Positions 25,027-33,913 of a stretch of DNA of 64,000 nt are shown here, piece by piece. The translations under genes and the position numbers were made by a program. Below the pieces are notes generated by a model. The model made no database searches. It was not told the DNA's origin and saw only the letters and a list, made by a program, of their open reading frames with translations. Within the stretch, counting starts at the first letter, position 1. Each line of letters begins with the position of its first letter. The stretch is taken from the IMG/VR virus record IMGVR_UViG_3300036884_000299, positions 22,673-86,672 of that record. The stretch is one strand, 5' to 3'. The stretch is from a virus.

Positions 25027-25950
25027 TTACCTTACGTTGAAGGCTCTGGCGATCCTGCGGTCCAGAACGTCCTGCTCCACAGCGGAGGTAATCTGATGGG
25101 TGGAAACATCGGTAGCGACGTTGTAGACTGCCCAACCGGAAGCATTTGTTTTGATGCTCTCAATTTCCAGCACTTCCCTCTTCTCGCCCTCTACCAGGGG
25201 CCTTCTAACGCTCTTGATGGTGGCATAGGGTGTCATTTTCTCAATAACAGCGAGCTTAAATTTGGCAGGGAAATCGCCATTGATGAGGTTCTGAAGATAG
25301 TTGATGCCCTTCTCCTGATTCAGGCGAGCGTAGACCTTCTCCACGAGGGAACTGTTCTCTTGGATTCGCTCGAAGAGAACATTCTTGATTTTCTCAAGGT
25401 CGAATTCCTGATTGTGGCGATAGAACAGGGAAGTCTCGGAAACGAGAAGAGCCATGCCATTGGTGCAGCGGAGGCGAGCGCATCCGTACCCAAATCCGAG
25501 GCGTTCCGTCTTGTTGTAGGAGTTCCGGGCCTTGACGAAGGGAACCAAAACTTCCTCATCGAGGAAATTGTGACCACCAATGTCAAGAGCGGTGGAAGGA
25601 ATTCCAAGGTTCTTCGCAGGGTTGAAAGACAGGTCGGGGAAGTAGATTGTCTGGAAGAAACGGGCTCCCTTGGTTCCAACCCGAATATCCTTGGGATCAG
25701 AGGTGAACTTGATGCCAATGTCGGTGAAGAGGTTCTGGATAGTGTCGCTAACTTCTTTGTGGGTAACGACTTTGTAACCCTCGGAAATCCTGCCCAGGGT
25801 GTCCTTCGTGTTCATATTGACGATAGCACGGAGACCATCATCAGTACCATCTTCTCTGATATACTTCTGGGTTTCAACGGGGAAGAAAGCATCCATGTGG
25901 GCGCTCTTGTCCGTCCTGGTGTGCATCGGAATGTGAATTGTCGTATTCAT
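25027..25950 (-). CDS. DUF932-like phage/plasmid protein
   Basis: A 307-residue protein resembling the DUF932 (phage/plasmid-like TIGR03299) family, with the GRISEGYKVVTHKEV region, GARFFQTIYFPD, and the GFGYGCARLRCTNGM block. The family's function is unknown; members are common on phages and plasmids. It has a strong promoter, GGAG ribosome site and a clear terminator, and its codons are the most GC-rich in the window, which suggests a highly expressed gene or a recent arrival. Confidence 0.65.
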   Translation of the reverse strand: MNTTIHIPMHTRTDKSAHMDAFFPVETQKYIREDGTDDGLRAIVNMNTKDTLGRISEGYKVVTHKEVSDTIQNLFTDIGIKFTSDPKDIRVGTKGARFFQTIYFPDLSFNPAKNLGIPSTALDIGGHNFLDEEVLVPFVKARNSYNKTERLGFGYGCARLRCTNGMALLVSETSLFYRHNQEFDLEKIKNVLFERIQENSSLVEKVYARLNQEKGINYLQNLINGDFPAKFKLAVIEKMTPYATIKSVRRPLVEGEKREVLEIESIKTNASGWAVYNVATDVSTHQITSAVEQDVLDRRIARAFNVR

Positions 25951-25994
25951 ATTAGCTCCTTTGACTGTTTAGGTTGTCAACCTCTCTTAATTAG

Positions 25995-26023
25995 AATATA
26001 CTACTCTTTTATTATTATGTCAA
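25995..26023 (-). promoter_or_regulatory. Promoter of the DUF932-like gene
   Basis: TTGACA (26023-26018), 17 bases, TATATT (26000-25995) on the minus strand. It overlaps nothing and lies between the stop of 26036 and the gene start. Confidence 0.8.
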
Positions 26024-26035
26024 GCATTATTTTTA

Positions 26036-26287
26036 TTATTTTTTAAAATCAGATTTTTTATATCCAGTAATCATTGCTTCTTCTAGTAGATACACCACGA
26101 GGTTAGCTAAAGGTGATTCATTATCTATCGCTAAAGTAGCTCTAAGTTCACTCATAGCCTCTAAATAGAGCTTTTTAGGAAATCCTAAATAAGAACTCCT
26201 CTTTATGATGATACAATCACAATCATCCTCTAATTCAGAAAGGTTCATATTTTGAATAAAATTTTCCTTTCTTTCTTTTAACGTCAT
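26036..26287 (-). CDS. Small hypothetical protein
   Basis: Unrecognised 83-residue helical protein with an acidic DDCDC stretch. AAAGGAG precedes the ATG. The N-terminus (MTLKERKENFIQNMN) is similar to that of the next gene (MTVKDKELFINNFLN), suggesting two diverged copies. Confidence 0.5.
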   Translation of the reverse strand: MTLKERKENFIQNMNLSELEDDCDCIIIKRSSYLGFPKKLYLEAMSELRATLAIDNESPLANLVVYLLEEAMITGYKKSDFKK

Positions 26288-26298
26288 AGTATTCTCCT

Positions 26299-26517
26299 TT
26301 AGTATTTCAAATTCCTTACATACCGCTCATTATTATAGTTAGCTTTTCTTTTCCTGCCCATAGAATAGCTATTTTCATACTTGAATGCCCCTGCTATGTA
26401 TGCACGTAGTTCTATTCCATCCCATTCCTCAGGGAACTTTTCTATTTCACTAAGGAATGTGTTCCTCATGCTATTGAGGAAATTATTAATAAATAGTTCT
26501 TTGTCTTTAACAGTCAT
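26299..26517 (-). CDS. Small hypothetical protein
   Basis: A 72-residue protein starting MTVKDKELFINNFLNS; the ATG at 26517 has AAGGAG upstream, which overlaps the end of the rtcB region. Basic C-terminus. Probably related to the preceding small gene by duplication. Confidence 0.5.
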   Translation of the reverse strand: MTVKDKELFINNFLNSMRNTFLSEIEKFPEEWDGIELRAYIAGAFKYENSYSMGRKRKANYNNERYVRNLKY

Positions 26518-26527
26518 ATTCAACTCC

Positions 26528-27667
26528 TTATTCATTCGCCTTGAAGCTATATACAGGCTTTAAAGTATACTTTATATCTACAGTATCCCCTATCAAATCC
26601 TGTATTTCCTCATAAGGCTTATAAGCCATTGGGGATTCATCAATAGTATCCTTAGAAACGCATGAAGTCCATATTCCCTTCATTGAATCCTCAAAGTCAG
26701 ATAATTGTAATGATTTCTTTGCTACCTGCCTACCCATGATACGACCAGCACCATGAGGAGCACTGAAATTCCAGTCTGGATTGCCCTTTCCCGTGCCTAT
26801 AATCAATCCATCTCGCATATTCCAAGGAATAATCACAGGCTCATTTAGCATAGCTGATATTGCTCCCTTACGGATAATTTCATGGTCAAGATCAATATAG
26901 TTATGGACAGACTCAACAGAACGACCATCACCATAGACTAAATCCATCTTCTCTTGAATCTGCTGTAATATATACTCTCGATTCTTATGAGCATAAATTT
27001 GAGCTATCATCATATCTGTCAAGTATCCTTGATAGTCCTCATCCTTTAAATACTCCAACCCATTCATGGTACCTTCAGTACCATGAGTTTTAGCCTTCGC
27101 TATAGATTGCCAGTAATTGGCAATCTTCAAACCAAAGTTACGAGAGCCTGAATGAACAGTAAGCCAGAGTAGGCCATCTTGATCCTTATCTACCTCACAA
27201 AAATGGTTGCCTCCCCCACTCGATCCTAGTGAAGCCATAACTCGATTAAAATCCTGATCTTGCTTCTCACATATTTTTCTGACATCATCATAGATGGAAG
27301 ATTTCTTAAAATCTTTTTGAATCCATTCACCACCAGATTGAGAAGTATGTACATTGTGACCTGAAGGTACATAGGTATGAATGATGTCATCAAGTTTCTG
27401 GAAATCTATATCCTTTTTTCCTATACATATAGAAGTGATTCCACACCCAATATCAACACCTATTAAATTTACTATTATTTTATTTGTAAGAGTTGCAGTA
27501 TACCCTATGACACACCCTGCTCCTGCATGAACATCTGGCATAATACGAATTTTACTTCCAATAGAAACCTCATTATTTAGAAGAGCATAAATTTGAGATA
27601 AAGCTGACTGTTCCACATTATCATTATAAATGATAGCAGAATTGTATTTTCCACGAATTTCTAACAT
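26528..27667 (-). CDS. rtcB: RtcB RNA-splicing ligase
   Basis: A 379-residue RtcB. This enzyme joins RNA 2',3'-cyclic phosphate (or 3'-phosphate) ends to 5'-OH ends using GTP and Mn2+, in tRNA splicing and RNA repair. Visible active-site blocks are PDVHAGAGCVIG, GVDIGCG with the metal Asp and Cys, GSSGGGNHFCEV and TVHSGSRNFG with metal His residues, and SAPHGAGRIMGR with the guanylated His (about 303). It is a little shorter than bacterial RtcB. A homing endonuclease gene overlaps its start by 7 bases; AGGAG precedes the ATG. Confidence 0.95.
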   Translation of the reverse strand: MLEIRGKYNSAIIYNDNVEQSALSQIYALLNNEVSIGSKIRIMPDVHAGAGCVIGYTATLTNKIIVNLIGVDIGCGITSICIGKKDIDFQKLDDIIHTYVPSGHNVHTSQSGGEWIQKDFKKSSIYDDVRKICEKQDQDFNRVMASLGSSGGGNHFCEVDKDQDGLLWLTVHSGSRNFGLKIANYWQSIAKAKTHGTEGTMNGLEYLKDEDYQGYLTDMMIAQIYAHKNREYILQQIQEKMDLVYGDGRSVESVHNYIDLDHEIIRKGAISAMLNEPVIIPWNMRDGLIIGTGKGNPDWNFSAPHGAGRIMGRQVAKKSLQLSDFEDSMKGIWTSCVSKDTIDESPMAYKPYEEIQDLIGDTVDIKYTLKPVYSFKANE

Positions 27668-28404
27668 AATAAACTCCTAATATAGGACAAAGTATTTTCT
27701 TTATCCTTTTTATATTTCTCACTCCATATAATAATAACAGTATACCCTAGTTCTGTCAAGACCTTTTCTCTTATTTTATCTTTGCTCCAAATATCTTTAG
27801 CCTTTACATTATGGTGAACAACATCTTCTTCTTGGTAACGATCAGAGTGAGCGTGCCAATATTCACCATATAATTCTATTATTATTTTTTTACTTTCAAT
27901 GTAGATATCTGGTAAATACCATTTTTCAGTAGTTTTAATAGTATAGTGTTCTTGTGCTTCTGAACAAAATTGTTGTATATCATATAATAGAGATTTTTCT
28001 ATTTTACTGCTATTGTAAGAAGAATGCTCATTATAGGAAATACTCCCAGACTTCCAAGATTCTTTCATAGCCTCTCTTCTTATATCTAACTGCTCTGGGT
28101 TATCTCTATACCATTGAGTTATTCTTTCACTTTGCTCTTTTTTAAAACCCTCTCTTCGAGGTTTAGAGATAGCTTTTATTACTTTTTCCCTATACCCCTT
28201 ATCTTTCCATAAATCTTTAGATATTTCTTTTAATTTTATTTTTGTAGCTTCAATAGTTTTCTTATCATGATGCTTACCATAGAAAGGATTATTTTTTCCT
28301 GTTCGATCTCTATGGAGAGAACACTTTCCACCTTTATTACTATCTATTATTTGCTTTCCACAAATAGAACAGGTTTTCCCTAACTTATATGACTTATTGT
28401 TCAT
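27661..28404 (-). CDS. Vsr/EDxHD-like homing endonuclease
   Basis: A 247-residue protein. The N-terminus has zinc-type cysteines (CSICGKQI, then CSLH) and a NUMOD3-type GKNNPFYGKHHDKKT repeat. The C-terminal 110 residues look like the very-short-patch-repair fold used by free-standing homing nucleases: WYLPDIYIESKKIIIELYG with an Asp/Glu pair and YWHAHSDRY, ending in LGYTVIIIWSEKYK. It lies directly in front of rtcB, overlapping its start, with a late-type octamer before its own ATG. Confidence 0.75.
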   Translation of the reverse strand: MNNKSYKLGKTCSICGKQIIDSNKGGKCSLHRDRTGKNNPFYGKHHDKKTIEATKIKLKEISKDLWKDKGYREKVIKAISKPRREGFKKEQSERITQWYRDNPEQLDIRREAMKESWKSGSISYNEHSSYNSSKIEKSLLYDIQQFCSEAQEHYTIKTTEKWYLPDIYIESKKIIIELYGEYWHAHSDRYQEEDVVHHNVKAKDIWSKDKIREKVLTELGYTVIIIWSEKYKKDKENTLSYIRSLLC

Positions 28405-28407
28405 AGA

Positions 28408-28415
28408 TAATTAGT
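28408..28415 (-). promoter_or_regulatory. Late-type motif ACTAATTA before the rtcB-adjacent endonuclease
   Basis: ACTAATTA on the minus strand ends three bases before the ATG at 28404; no Shine-Dalgarno sequence. Confidence 0.5.
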
Positions 28416-28450
28416 GGTTTCCACCTTCCAGAGTTTCTAACCAATACAAA

Positions 28451-28486
28451 TAAAAAAGGAGGGTGTTTAACCCTCCCTTTATTTTT
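28451..28486. terminator. Bidirectional hairpin terminator
   Basis: GGAGGG-tgtttaa-CCCTCC (28458-28476) with an A-rich run on the left and TTTATTTTT on the right. In the minus direction it ends the transcript of the acidic structural-type gene at 28502. Confidence 0.75.
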
Positions 28487-28501
28487 ACATAGTATTTTTA
28501 T

Positions 28502-29911
28502 TTATTCTGATAGATGAGAATAGTCTCCATTCATCAGTTTTTTAAAATCCAGTTCTTCATCCAACACACTTACTTTTCCATCCGGTTTTACTATTGCTGA
28601 CTCTTGCTGTCTACGAGCTACACGAGCCCTCTTAACTGCCTCTAAGCGGGCCTTTGTGGTAGTAGTGCTCTCACCTGCCCGAGCTGTCTTAGCCATCGTC
28701 ATTACAGTAGTATCTGATACCGGGTTAGCATCCTGTTTAGACTGCTTTCCAGGGTTTCCCATTCCTACCATTTCTGGTTGTGCTGGGTAATCCTTTGGGT
28801 CTAAAGGAGAAATGGGTGTTACCTGTCCAAACAAATCCTCTTTATTAAAATCTTGAGAATCCTTTCCAGGATCATTTTGACCATCCTCAGCCCCTACCTC
28901 TTCCTCATTTAAATACGTACTCTGAAGCCACTTCTTGAAGGATTCTACAGTAGGAGCAGCAAGCTTATTTACTTTACCACCACCAGTCTGTCCCTTAGAA
29001 TCTGACCCAGGCTCATAAGGTGATTTAGAATCAGTAACAGTGTATTGATCACCTGTAGCAGCACGAGCTACAACAGCATACTTAGTATCACCAGTTACTG
29101 GTTTGAAGTTCATTCCTGCTAATCCACCATTCTGACCTTTAGTTACAACATAATCACCAGTGAAGAGTTCTTTTAATTCTGATTCAGCAAAGTCCTTCAT
29201 TTTCAATAATTTTCTAACATAGTTAGCTTTCTCTTTCTTTGACTTTGCACTCTCTTTCATTACTCTTTTACGTGGAGCAGCTTCAGGGAATTCAACATCG
29301 TCGTCCTCAGGTTCAACTTGGCCCATAGGAGGAGGCTCTGTATTGAGTCCTTGTCCACCTTCATCACCAAATTCCTCATCACCAAATTCATCCCCTTCCA
29401 TCCCCTCTTCGGGCTCTTCTGGAACTAATTTGAATCTCTGTCCTTGGATTTCAACGGTAACCTCATCAGCTACTTCGTCGCCACCTTCGCCTTCGCCTTC
29501 CATTCCCTCTTCATCTCCGAATTCATCATCCATGGGCTCTTCCATCTCTGGGGGAACATCATCATCTATGCCCTCTCCACCCATGCCCTCTCCCTCAAGA
29601 TTGTCCATTCCCTCTTCATCTTCAAACTCTCTCATTCTTCGTTCTTTTACTGAGAGGTCTTTAGTATCAGCAGCGCCTTTCTTTGGCTTTGAAACTTCTT
29701 GATTATCACCGCCATTGGCACCAAGTTTATCAAAACGAGCTTCGCCTTTCTTAGCATATAATGTCTTTACATCGGGGCCATTTCTACCATCATATCCTGG
29801 CTTTAATCTTTTAGGATCATAAGCCTCTTCCAATTTACTACCATCGTGAAGAGACTCTTCGTTCTCATTCATCCACCATAAATGTTCTCTCTTTCTTTCT
29901 TCAATTCTCAT
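28502..29911 (-). CDS. Highly acidic low-complexity protein, probable head/scaffold component
   Basis: A 469-residue protein with an extreme Glu/Asp/Gly/Met-rich middle (about 95-220), a basic Lys/Arg patch (RKRVMKESAKSKKEK) and a compact segment around 245-310 (FTGDYVVTKGQNGGLAG). The start ATG at 29911 has GGAGG five bases upstream. Acidic low-complexity proteins of this kind in phages are usually scaffold or internal head proteins; this is a composition-based inference. It stands alone between a terminator and a divergent late region. Confidence 0.6.
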   Translation of the reverse strand: MRIEERKREHLWWMNENEESLHDGSKLEEAYDPKRLKPGYDGRNGPDVKTLYAKKGEARFDKLGANGGDNQEVSKPKKGAADTKDLSVKERRMREFEDEEGMDNLEGEGMGGEGIDDDVPPEMEEPMDDEFGDEEGMEGEGEGGDEVADEVTVEIQGQRFKLVPEEPEEGMEGDEFGDEEFGDEGGQGLNTEPPPMGQVEPEDDDVEFPEAAPRKRVMKESAKSKKEKANYVRKLLKMKDFAESELKELFTGDYVVTKGQNGGLAGMNFKPVTGDTKYAVVARAATGDQYTVTDSKSPYEPGSDSKGQTGGGKVNKLAAPTVESFKKWLQSTYLNEEEVGAEDGQNDPGKDSQDFNKEDLFGQVTPISPLDPKDYPAQPEMVGMGNPGKQSKQDANPVSDTTVMTMAKTARAGESTTTTKARLEAVKRARVARRQQESAIVKPDGKVSVLDEELDFKKLMNGDYSHLSE

Positions 29912-30062
29912 AAAATCCTCCATTTGATTTTATTGTAATAGGTAATACAAAGCCTTTAGCCTATATTCAGTGCTATTAGTCCTATTATTTACAATAGGAT
30001 AAGCTTATACATATGAAATCCCCTATTCAACTAAATAATTAGTTATTAAGGAGACTAATAAG

Positions 30063-30584
30063 TTGGAAGTTAATAGTAATGTTATTAAATGTGCTTTAAT
30101 GAGTTTTTATAGATTTAAAAAAGGGTATTTATGTTGTTCTGAATTAAGTTACTCTCAGGGAATAGCAGATGTTATCGCTATTAATGATATTACAGGAGAA
30201 GTCATAGAGATAGAAATAAAGATATCAAAGTCAGATCTATTGAATGAAAGTAAGCATAAGAAAGAAAAGCATCAAAAATTTGTAGAAGCAGCACTTTATG
30301 ATGAAACTTCAGACCCAATAATATGCCCTAATAAATTTTATTTTGCTGTTCCATCTTACCTTATTGATGATACTAAAGAATATTGTTTAGCAACAAACAA
30401 AGATTATGGAGTATTAGAGTTTGATTGTAACCATTATTATAAATTACCGGAATATTCAATATTCTATCGTAGACAAGCGCATAAATTACATACTGCTGAA
30501 GTAGGTTGTTATTTCAAGCCTAATTTAATTAAACGTATATGTAATGATAATATTGTATTTTATAGAGATGAATATTGGAAATGA
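30063..30584 (+). CDS. PD-(D/E)XK nuclease-like protein (MmcB-like)
   Basis: A 173-residue protein starting at TTG with AAGGAG upstream. GIADVIAINDITG followed by EVIEIEIKIS gives the Asp and E-x-K of a restriction-endonuclease-fold site, as in MmcB-like DNA-repair proteins. The stop overlaps the terminase start (ATGA), so it is made together with the terminase. AACTAAATAATTAG about 30 bases upstream resembles the phage late motif. Confidence 0.55.
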   Translation: MEVNSNVIKCALMSFYRFKKGYLCCSELSYSQGIADVIAINDITGEVIEIEIKISKSDLLNESKHKKEKHQKFVEAALYDETSDPIICPNKFYFAVPSYLIDDTKEYCLATNKDYGVLEFDCNHYYKLPEYSIFYRRQAHKLHTAEVGCYFKPNLIKRICNDNIVFYRDEYWK

Positions 30585-32674
30585 ATACAAATTTAATAGA
30601 TATAAATAAACAAGAGAATTTAAATGACATTCTTTTTGATGTATTAGAAGGGGATACTGAGCTTATAGATATGTTTGATGTTTATAATCAATTAGATATC
30701 AGTAAGATACAGACAGCTTTAGACTCAATAATAAGTAATGATAATTTAAATGCTAAAGCCAAATTGGATTTATTAAATAATAGTTGGAGAGTAAATTATA
30801 GATTAAAACCCCCTACACCAGAGGAATTTCTAACTGCTAAGTATCTAGGACCTGTCGCTGAATCCATTTATCCACGAGTACGAAAATGGTTTATTGAATT
30901 CATGAACGACAAGGAACCCTATAGAGATGCTGTTTTATATACCTACATTGGTTCAGGCAAAACTACATTATCAGTATTGATAAATCTCTATATGACTGTT
31001 CATTTAGCATTAATGCGGGACCCAAAGAAATATTTTGGAATTATGTCTTCAGAGACATTGAGCTTTGTATTATGTTCTTATAATTTACGTAAAACATCAG
31101 AATTATTGTTATCCCCTTTCATAAATATGCTTGAAGGCTCTACCTTCTTTTGTAAGGTACGAACTAGAGAGGATATGATAAAAAGAGAACGGGATTATCA
31201 ACGGGAGAAGAAAATAGATACTCTATATTGGACTACAGCCTCCCGGTATGGTGTATCTGCTTTACAATTCTCTAATAATCTTCACTATAAGTTAGCTTCA
31301 AATCCTGTTACTATACTAGGGCTGACTATTATATGTGGTACTATGTCAGAGATAACATTTTTCCGACAAGCAGGAAAGAGTGATGAGTTTGTTATGCGAC
31401 TTTTTAATGATATGAAGCGTCGTGTTGATTCTCGTTTGATGGGAAACTACTGGGGTAGAACTATTTTAGACTCTTCACCTAATGATTTGGAATCCCCTAT
31501 TGATACTTATTGTATGTTTGATGCACCTAATAGCCCTAAAAATTTTATTATAAAAGGGGCTAAATGGGAATGGCAACCAGAAGAATTTTCTAATCTAGAA
31601 CATACATTTCCTGTATTCAAAGGAGGATCGGGAAAACCCCCCACTATTCTCAATAATATTCAAGGATATGATGAAAGTGATATTATTAGGGTTCCCTATG
31701 GAACTATTAGTGACCCTAATGGTATGTATCAATTATTCCATGATGATTTACATAAATCATTAAAGGACTTTGCTGGCATACCACAAGGAAATTTGGATAA
31801 ATTATTCTATGATTATGATAAAATAAATAATTGCTTTGTACCACAGATGAAATCTATAGAACATTGTCTTCATGTTGATGCTCGTATGGAACCTCATGAA
31901 CTGATATGGAAAGTCATACGGGATACTCTTTTTGAGAAAGCAGGATTTGGTTATCATTTTTACTATAAACCGGGGATTCCTCGGGTGTTTCATATTGACC
32001 AATCAGTATCTAATGATATGTCTGCCATAGCTTTTGTACATGTGGAAAGAAAGAAAACTGATAAAGCATTAGATATAGAACATGATATCATGTATATAGT
32101 AGACTTTGTTTTACCTATACATCCTTTCGGAGGAAGAATCAATCTAGATGCTATTAAAGAATTCATATTCGATGTATTTACTAAAGGACAAATGCCAATA
32201 ATAATGGGTTCATACGATACTTTTCAGTCCGAAGCAGCATTACAGCACCTAGAGAGAGCGGAAATTGAAATGGACCATATATCCGTAGATGAAACTATGG
32301 ACCCCTACCTATTTCTAGCGCAACAAATAGAACAGGGGAATTTGAAGATGGGACGAAATGTATTCATAAAAAATAATCTAAAGTCATTGAGAATCACACA
32401 GCGTCCTCGGAGTAAAACTCTCACTATAAATCATACTATGGGTGATTCCCCCAATCCTGCTACTGCGGATTATGCCTGGGATACCTCTGTACTAGGTATA
32501 AATGCCAAGGACTGTAGTGATGCTGTTGCTGGTGCTGTTTATCTTGCTCATAAGTATTTAGCCACTGATGGACAATCATTATTACAGATTTGGGATGAAA
32601 ATAAAGTAATCCTAACTAACGATGATATAAAGAAAAACACCGAAGACTTGATTAGAAAATTAGGGTTTCAGTAA
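30581..32674 (+). CDS. terL: Terminase large subunit
   Basis: A 697-residue DNA-packaging motor. The N-terminal ATPase has Walker A YIGSGKTT (about residue 125), a long helical region with FGIMSSETLSFVLCSYN, and downstream motor segments. The C-terminal RNase H-like nuclease contains VFHIDQSVSNDMSAIAF and MGSYDTFQSEAALQHL with conserved acidic residues, and a late DYAWDTSVLG block. It pumps DNA into the prohead and cuts concatemers. The ATG overlaps the previous stop; a TTG six bases earlier is less likely. Confidence 0.9.
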   Translation: MNTNLIDINKQENLNDILFDVLEGDTELIDMFDVYNQLDISKIQTALDSIISNDNLNAKAKLDLLNNSWRVNYRLKPPTPEEFLTAKYLGPVAESIYPRVRKWFIEFMNDKEPYRDAVLYTYIGSGKTTLSVLINLYMTVHLALMRDPKKYFGIMSSETLSFVLCSYNLRKTSELLLSPFINMLEGSTFFCKVRTREDMIKRERDYQREKKIDTLYWTTASRYGVSALQFSNNLHYKLASNPVTILGLTIICGTMSEITFFRQAGKSDEFVMRLFNDMKRRVDSRLMGNYWGRTILDSSPNDLESPIDTYCMFDAPNSPKNFIIKGAKWEWQPEEFSNLEHTFPVFKGGSGKPPTILNNIQGYDESDIIRVPYGTISDPNGMYQLFHDDLHKSLKDFAGIPQGNLDKLFYDYDKINNCFVPQMKSIEHCLHVDARMEPHELIWKVIRDTLFEKAGFGYHFYYKPGIPRVFHIDQSVSNDMSAIAFVHVERKKTDKALDIEHDIMYIVDFVLPIHPFGGRINLDAIKEFIFDVFTKGQMPIIMGSYDTFQSEAALQHLERAEIEMDHISVDETMDPYLFLAQQIEQGNLKMGRNVFIKNNLKSLRITQRPRSKTLTINHTMGDSPNPATADYAWDTSVLGINAKDCSDAVAGAVYLAHKYLATDGQSLLQIWDENKVILTNDDIKKNTEDLIRKLGFQ

Positions 32675-32675
32675 G

Positions 32676-32683
32676 ACTAATTA
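32676..32683 (+). promoter_or_regulatory. Late-type motif ACTAATTA before the ART-like gene
   Basis: ACTAATTA ends three bases before the ATG at 32687; no Shine-Dalgarno sequence. Confidence 0.5.
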
Positions 32684-32686
32684 TAT

Positions 32687-33913
32687 ATGCTTAATGAGAC
32701 TATTTATGGTAATGTAGCTACGGTATACCATAGAACTAATGAAGAAAAACTAATAGACTCAATAAATAAAGAAGGATTTAAAGTAGGAGGAGGAGACTAC
32801 TATGGTAGAGGCTTCTATGCCACTTATGATTTAGAGTCTCAGCTTACTTCAGACATGCAATCCAAATATGGACAATATGTAGTAAAGTTTGGAGTAAATT
32901 TAAGTCATTTCTTTTTCTTTGACTATAATGAGTTTGTGAAAACACCCCTATTTAGAGAGCATAATAAACGATATCCTAATAGACAATTCACTGAACAGAA
33001 TTTTATTGATTATCAATTCCTTTACTATAAGATGTTATTAACCCCTAAAGAACGAGAAGAATATCAAAGAAAAACTAATAATACCAAATTTACCTCAGAT
33101 GTGGCTCGTGAGTGTACTCGCAATATAAAAAATTTCACTTTATTATGCGCAGGTATAGTATTTACAGGTAGACAAGATGGATTAGTTTTAGTCGCATATA
33201 GAACAGGACAGATAAAACCATTATCTTATGTAGAAACAGAGGATTTACAGCCTAAGATACTCTATCTTGAATGTAGTCTTTACGGTGAAATAAAAGATGA
33301 ACCTTCACCACATTTTGCTGGTTATTGTCAATATAGTTTATATTATTTCCAGGGTGATGATTATGATATAGAAGAAAATGCTACTAACGAAACTTCTTCT
33401 TCATTTGATATATATCAATTATTACCAAATGAAGAGCCTTTACCAGATCACTTAGATATGTTAAATGAATTTGAAGGATTTAATATCAATAATGGTAGAG
33501 GGCTATATATAGAGTATACAGAAGATTATACTATGGAAGATGCAGAGAGAGAAGCAAGTAGAATATGGACTTATGATGAGAGTATGGATATTGACTCTTC
33601 CGAGTTAGAGTTAGAAAGAAATTTAAAAGAGTATCTTGATCATCCTTCTTATGATTATATCATAGTAAAACAAGAAGCATTAGAGTCGTGGATGGAAGAT
33701 TTTTTGAGCAATAATTTTAAGTTCTATAATAAAGAGGAATTCAAACGAACTAAAGCATATATAGAGCTAGACGTTGAGGATTATTCTGGTAATACCTATA
33801 ATATTTATTACCAAGAAGAATATAATAGAACAAAGAGAAATAATGATGATTGGGTATCAACAGCAGCACAGAGAAAATATGACCATCAATTGGATTTAGA
33901 TTATGGATTATAA
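32687..33913 (+). CDS. ADP-ribosyltransferase-like protein with C-terminal shared module
   Basis: A 408-residue protein. The N-terminal 190 residues have the look of an ADP-ribosyltransferase fold: VYHRTNEEKLIDSINKEGF, then YYGRGFYATYD and a late acidic region (GRQDGLVLVAYRT). The C-terminal part, ending STAAQRKYDHQLDLDYGL, is shared with the next gene. Phage ARTs such as T4 Alt are packaged and modify host proteins; the position next to the terminase and the late motif fit a virion-associated protein. ART activity is predicted, not proven. Confidence 0.5.
   Translation: MLNETIYGNVATVYHRTNEEKLIDSINKEGFKVGGGDYYGRGFYATYDLESQLTSDMQSKYGQYVVKFGVNLSHFFFFDYNEFVKTPLFREHNKRYPNRQFTEQNFIDYQFLYYKMLLTPKEREEYQRKTNNTKFTSDVARECTRNIKNFTLLCAGIVFTGRQDGLVLVAYRTGQIKPLSYVETEDLQPKILYLECSLYGEIKDEPSPHFAGYCQYSLYYFQGDDYDIEENATNETSSSFDIYQLLPNEEPLPDHLDMLNEFEGFNINNGRGLYIEYTEDYTMEDAEREASRIWTYDESMDIDSSELELERNLKEYLDHPSYDYIIVKQEALESWMEDFLSNNFKFYNKEEFKRTKAYIELDVEDYSGNTYNIYYQEEYNRTKRNNDDWVSTAAQRKYDHQLDLDYGL

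Noticed and set aside
25960-25980. Second TTGACA before the DUF932-like gene
   Set aside because: It lies between the real -10 box and the ribosome site and has no -10 box at the correct distance.
25096-26046. Long plus-strand open frame opposite the DUF932-like gene
   Set aside because: It is the antisense shadow of a GC-rich gene, has no ribosome site, and the minus-strand protein has recognisable family blocks, a promoter and a terminator.
29343-29702. Ser/Pro-rich plus-strand frame of 119 codons
   Set aside because: Complement of the Glu/Gly/Met-rich low-complexity region of the 28502 gene; composition explains the open frame.
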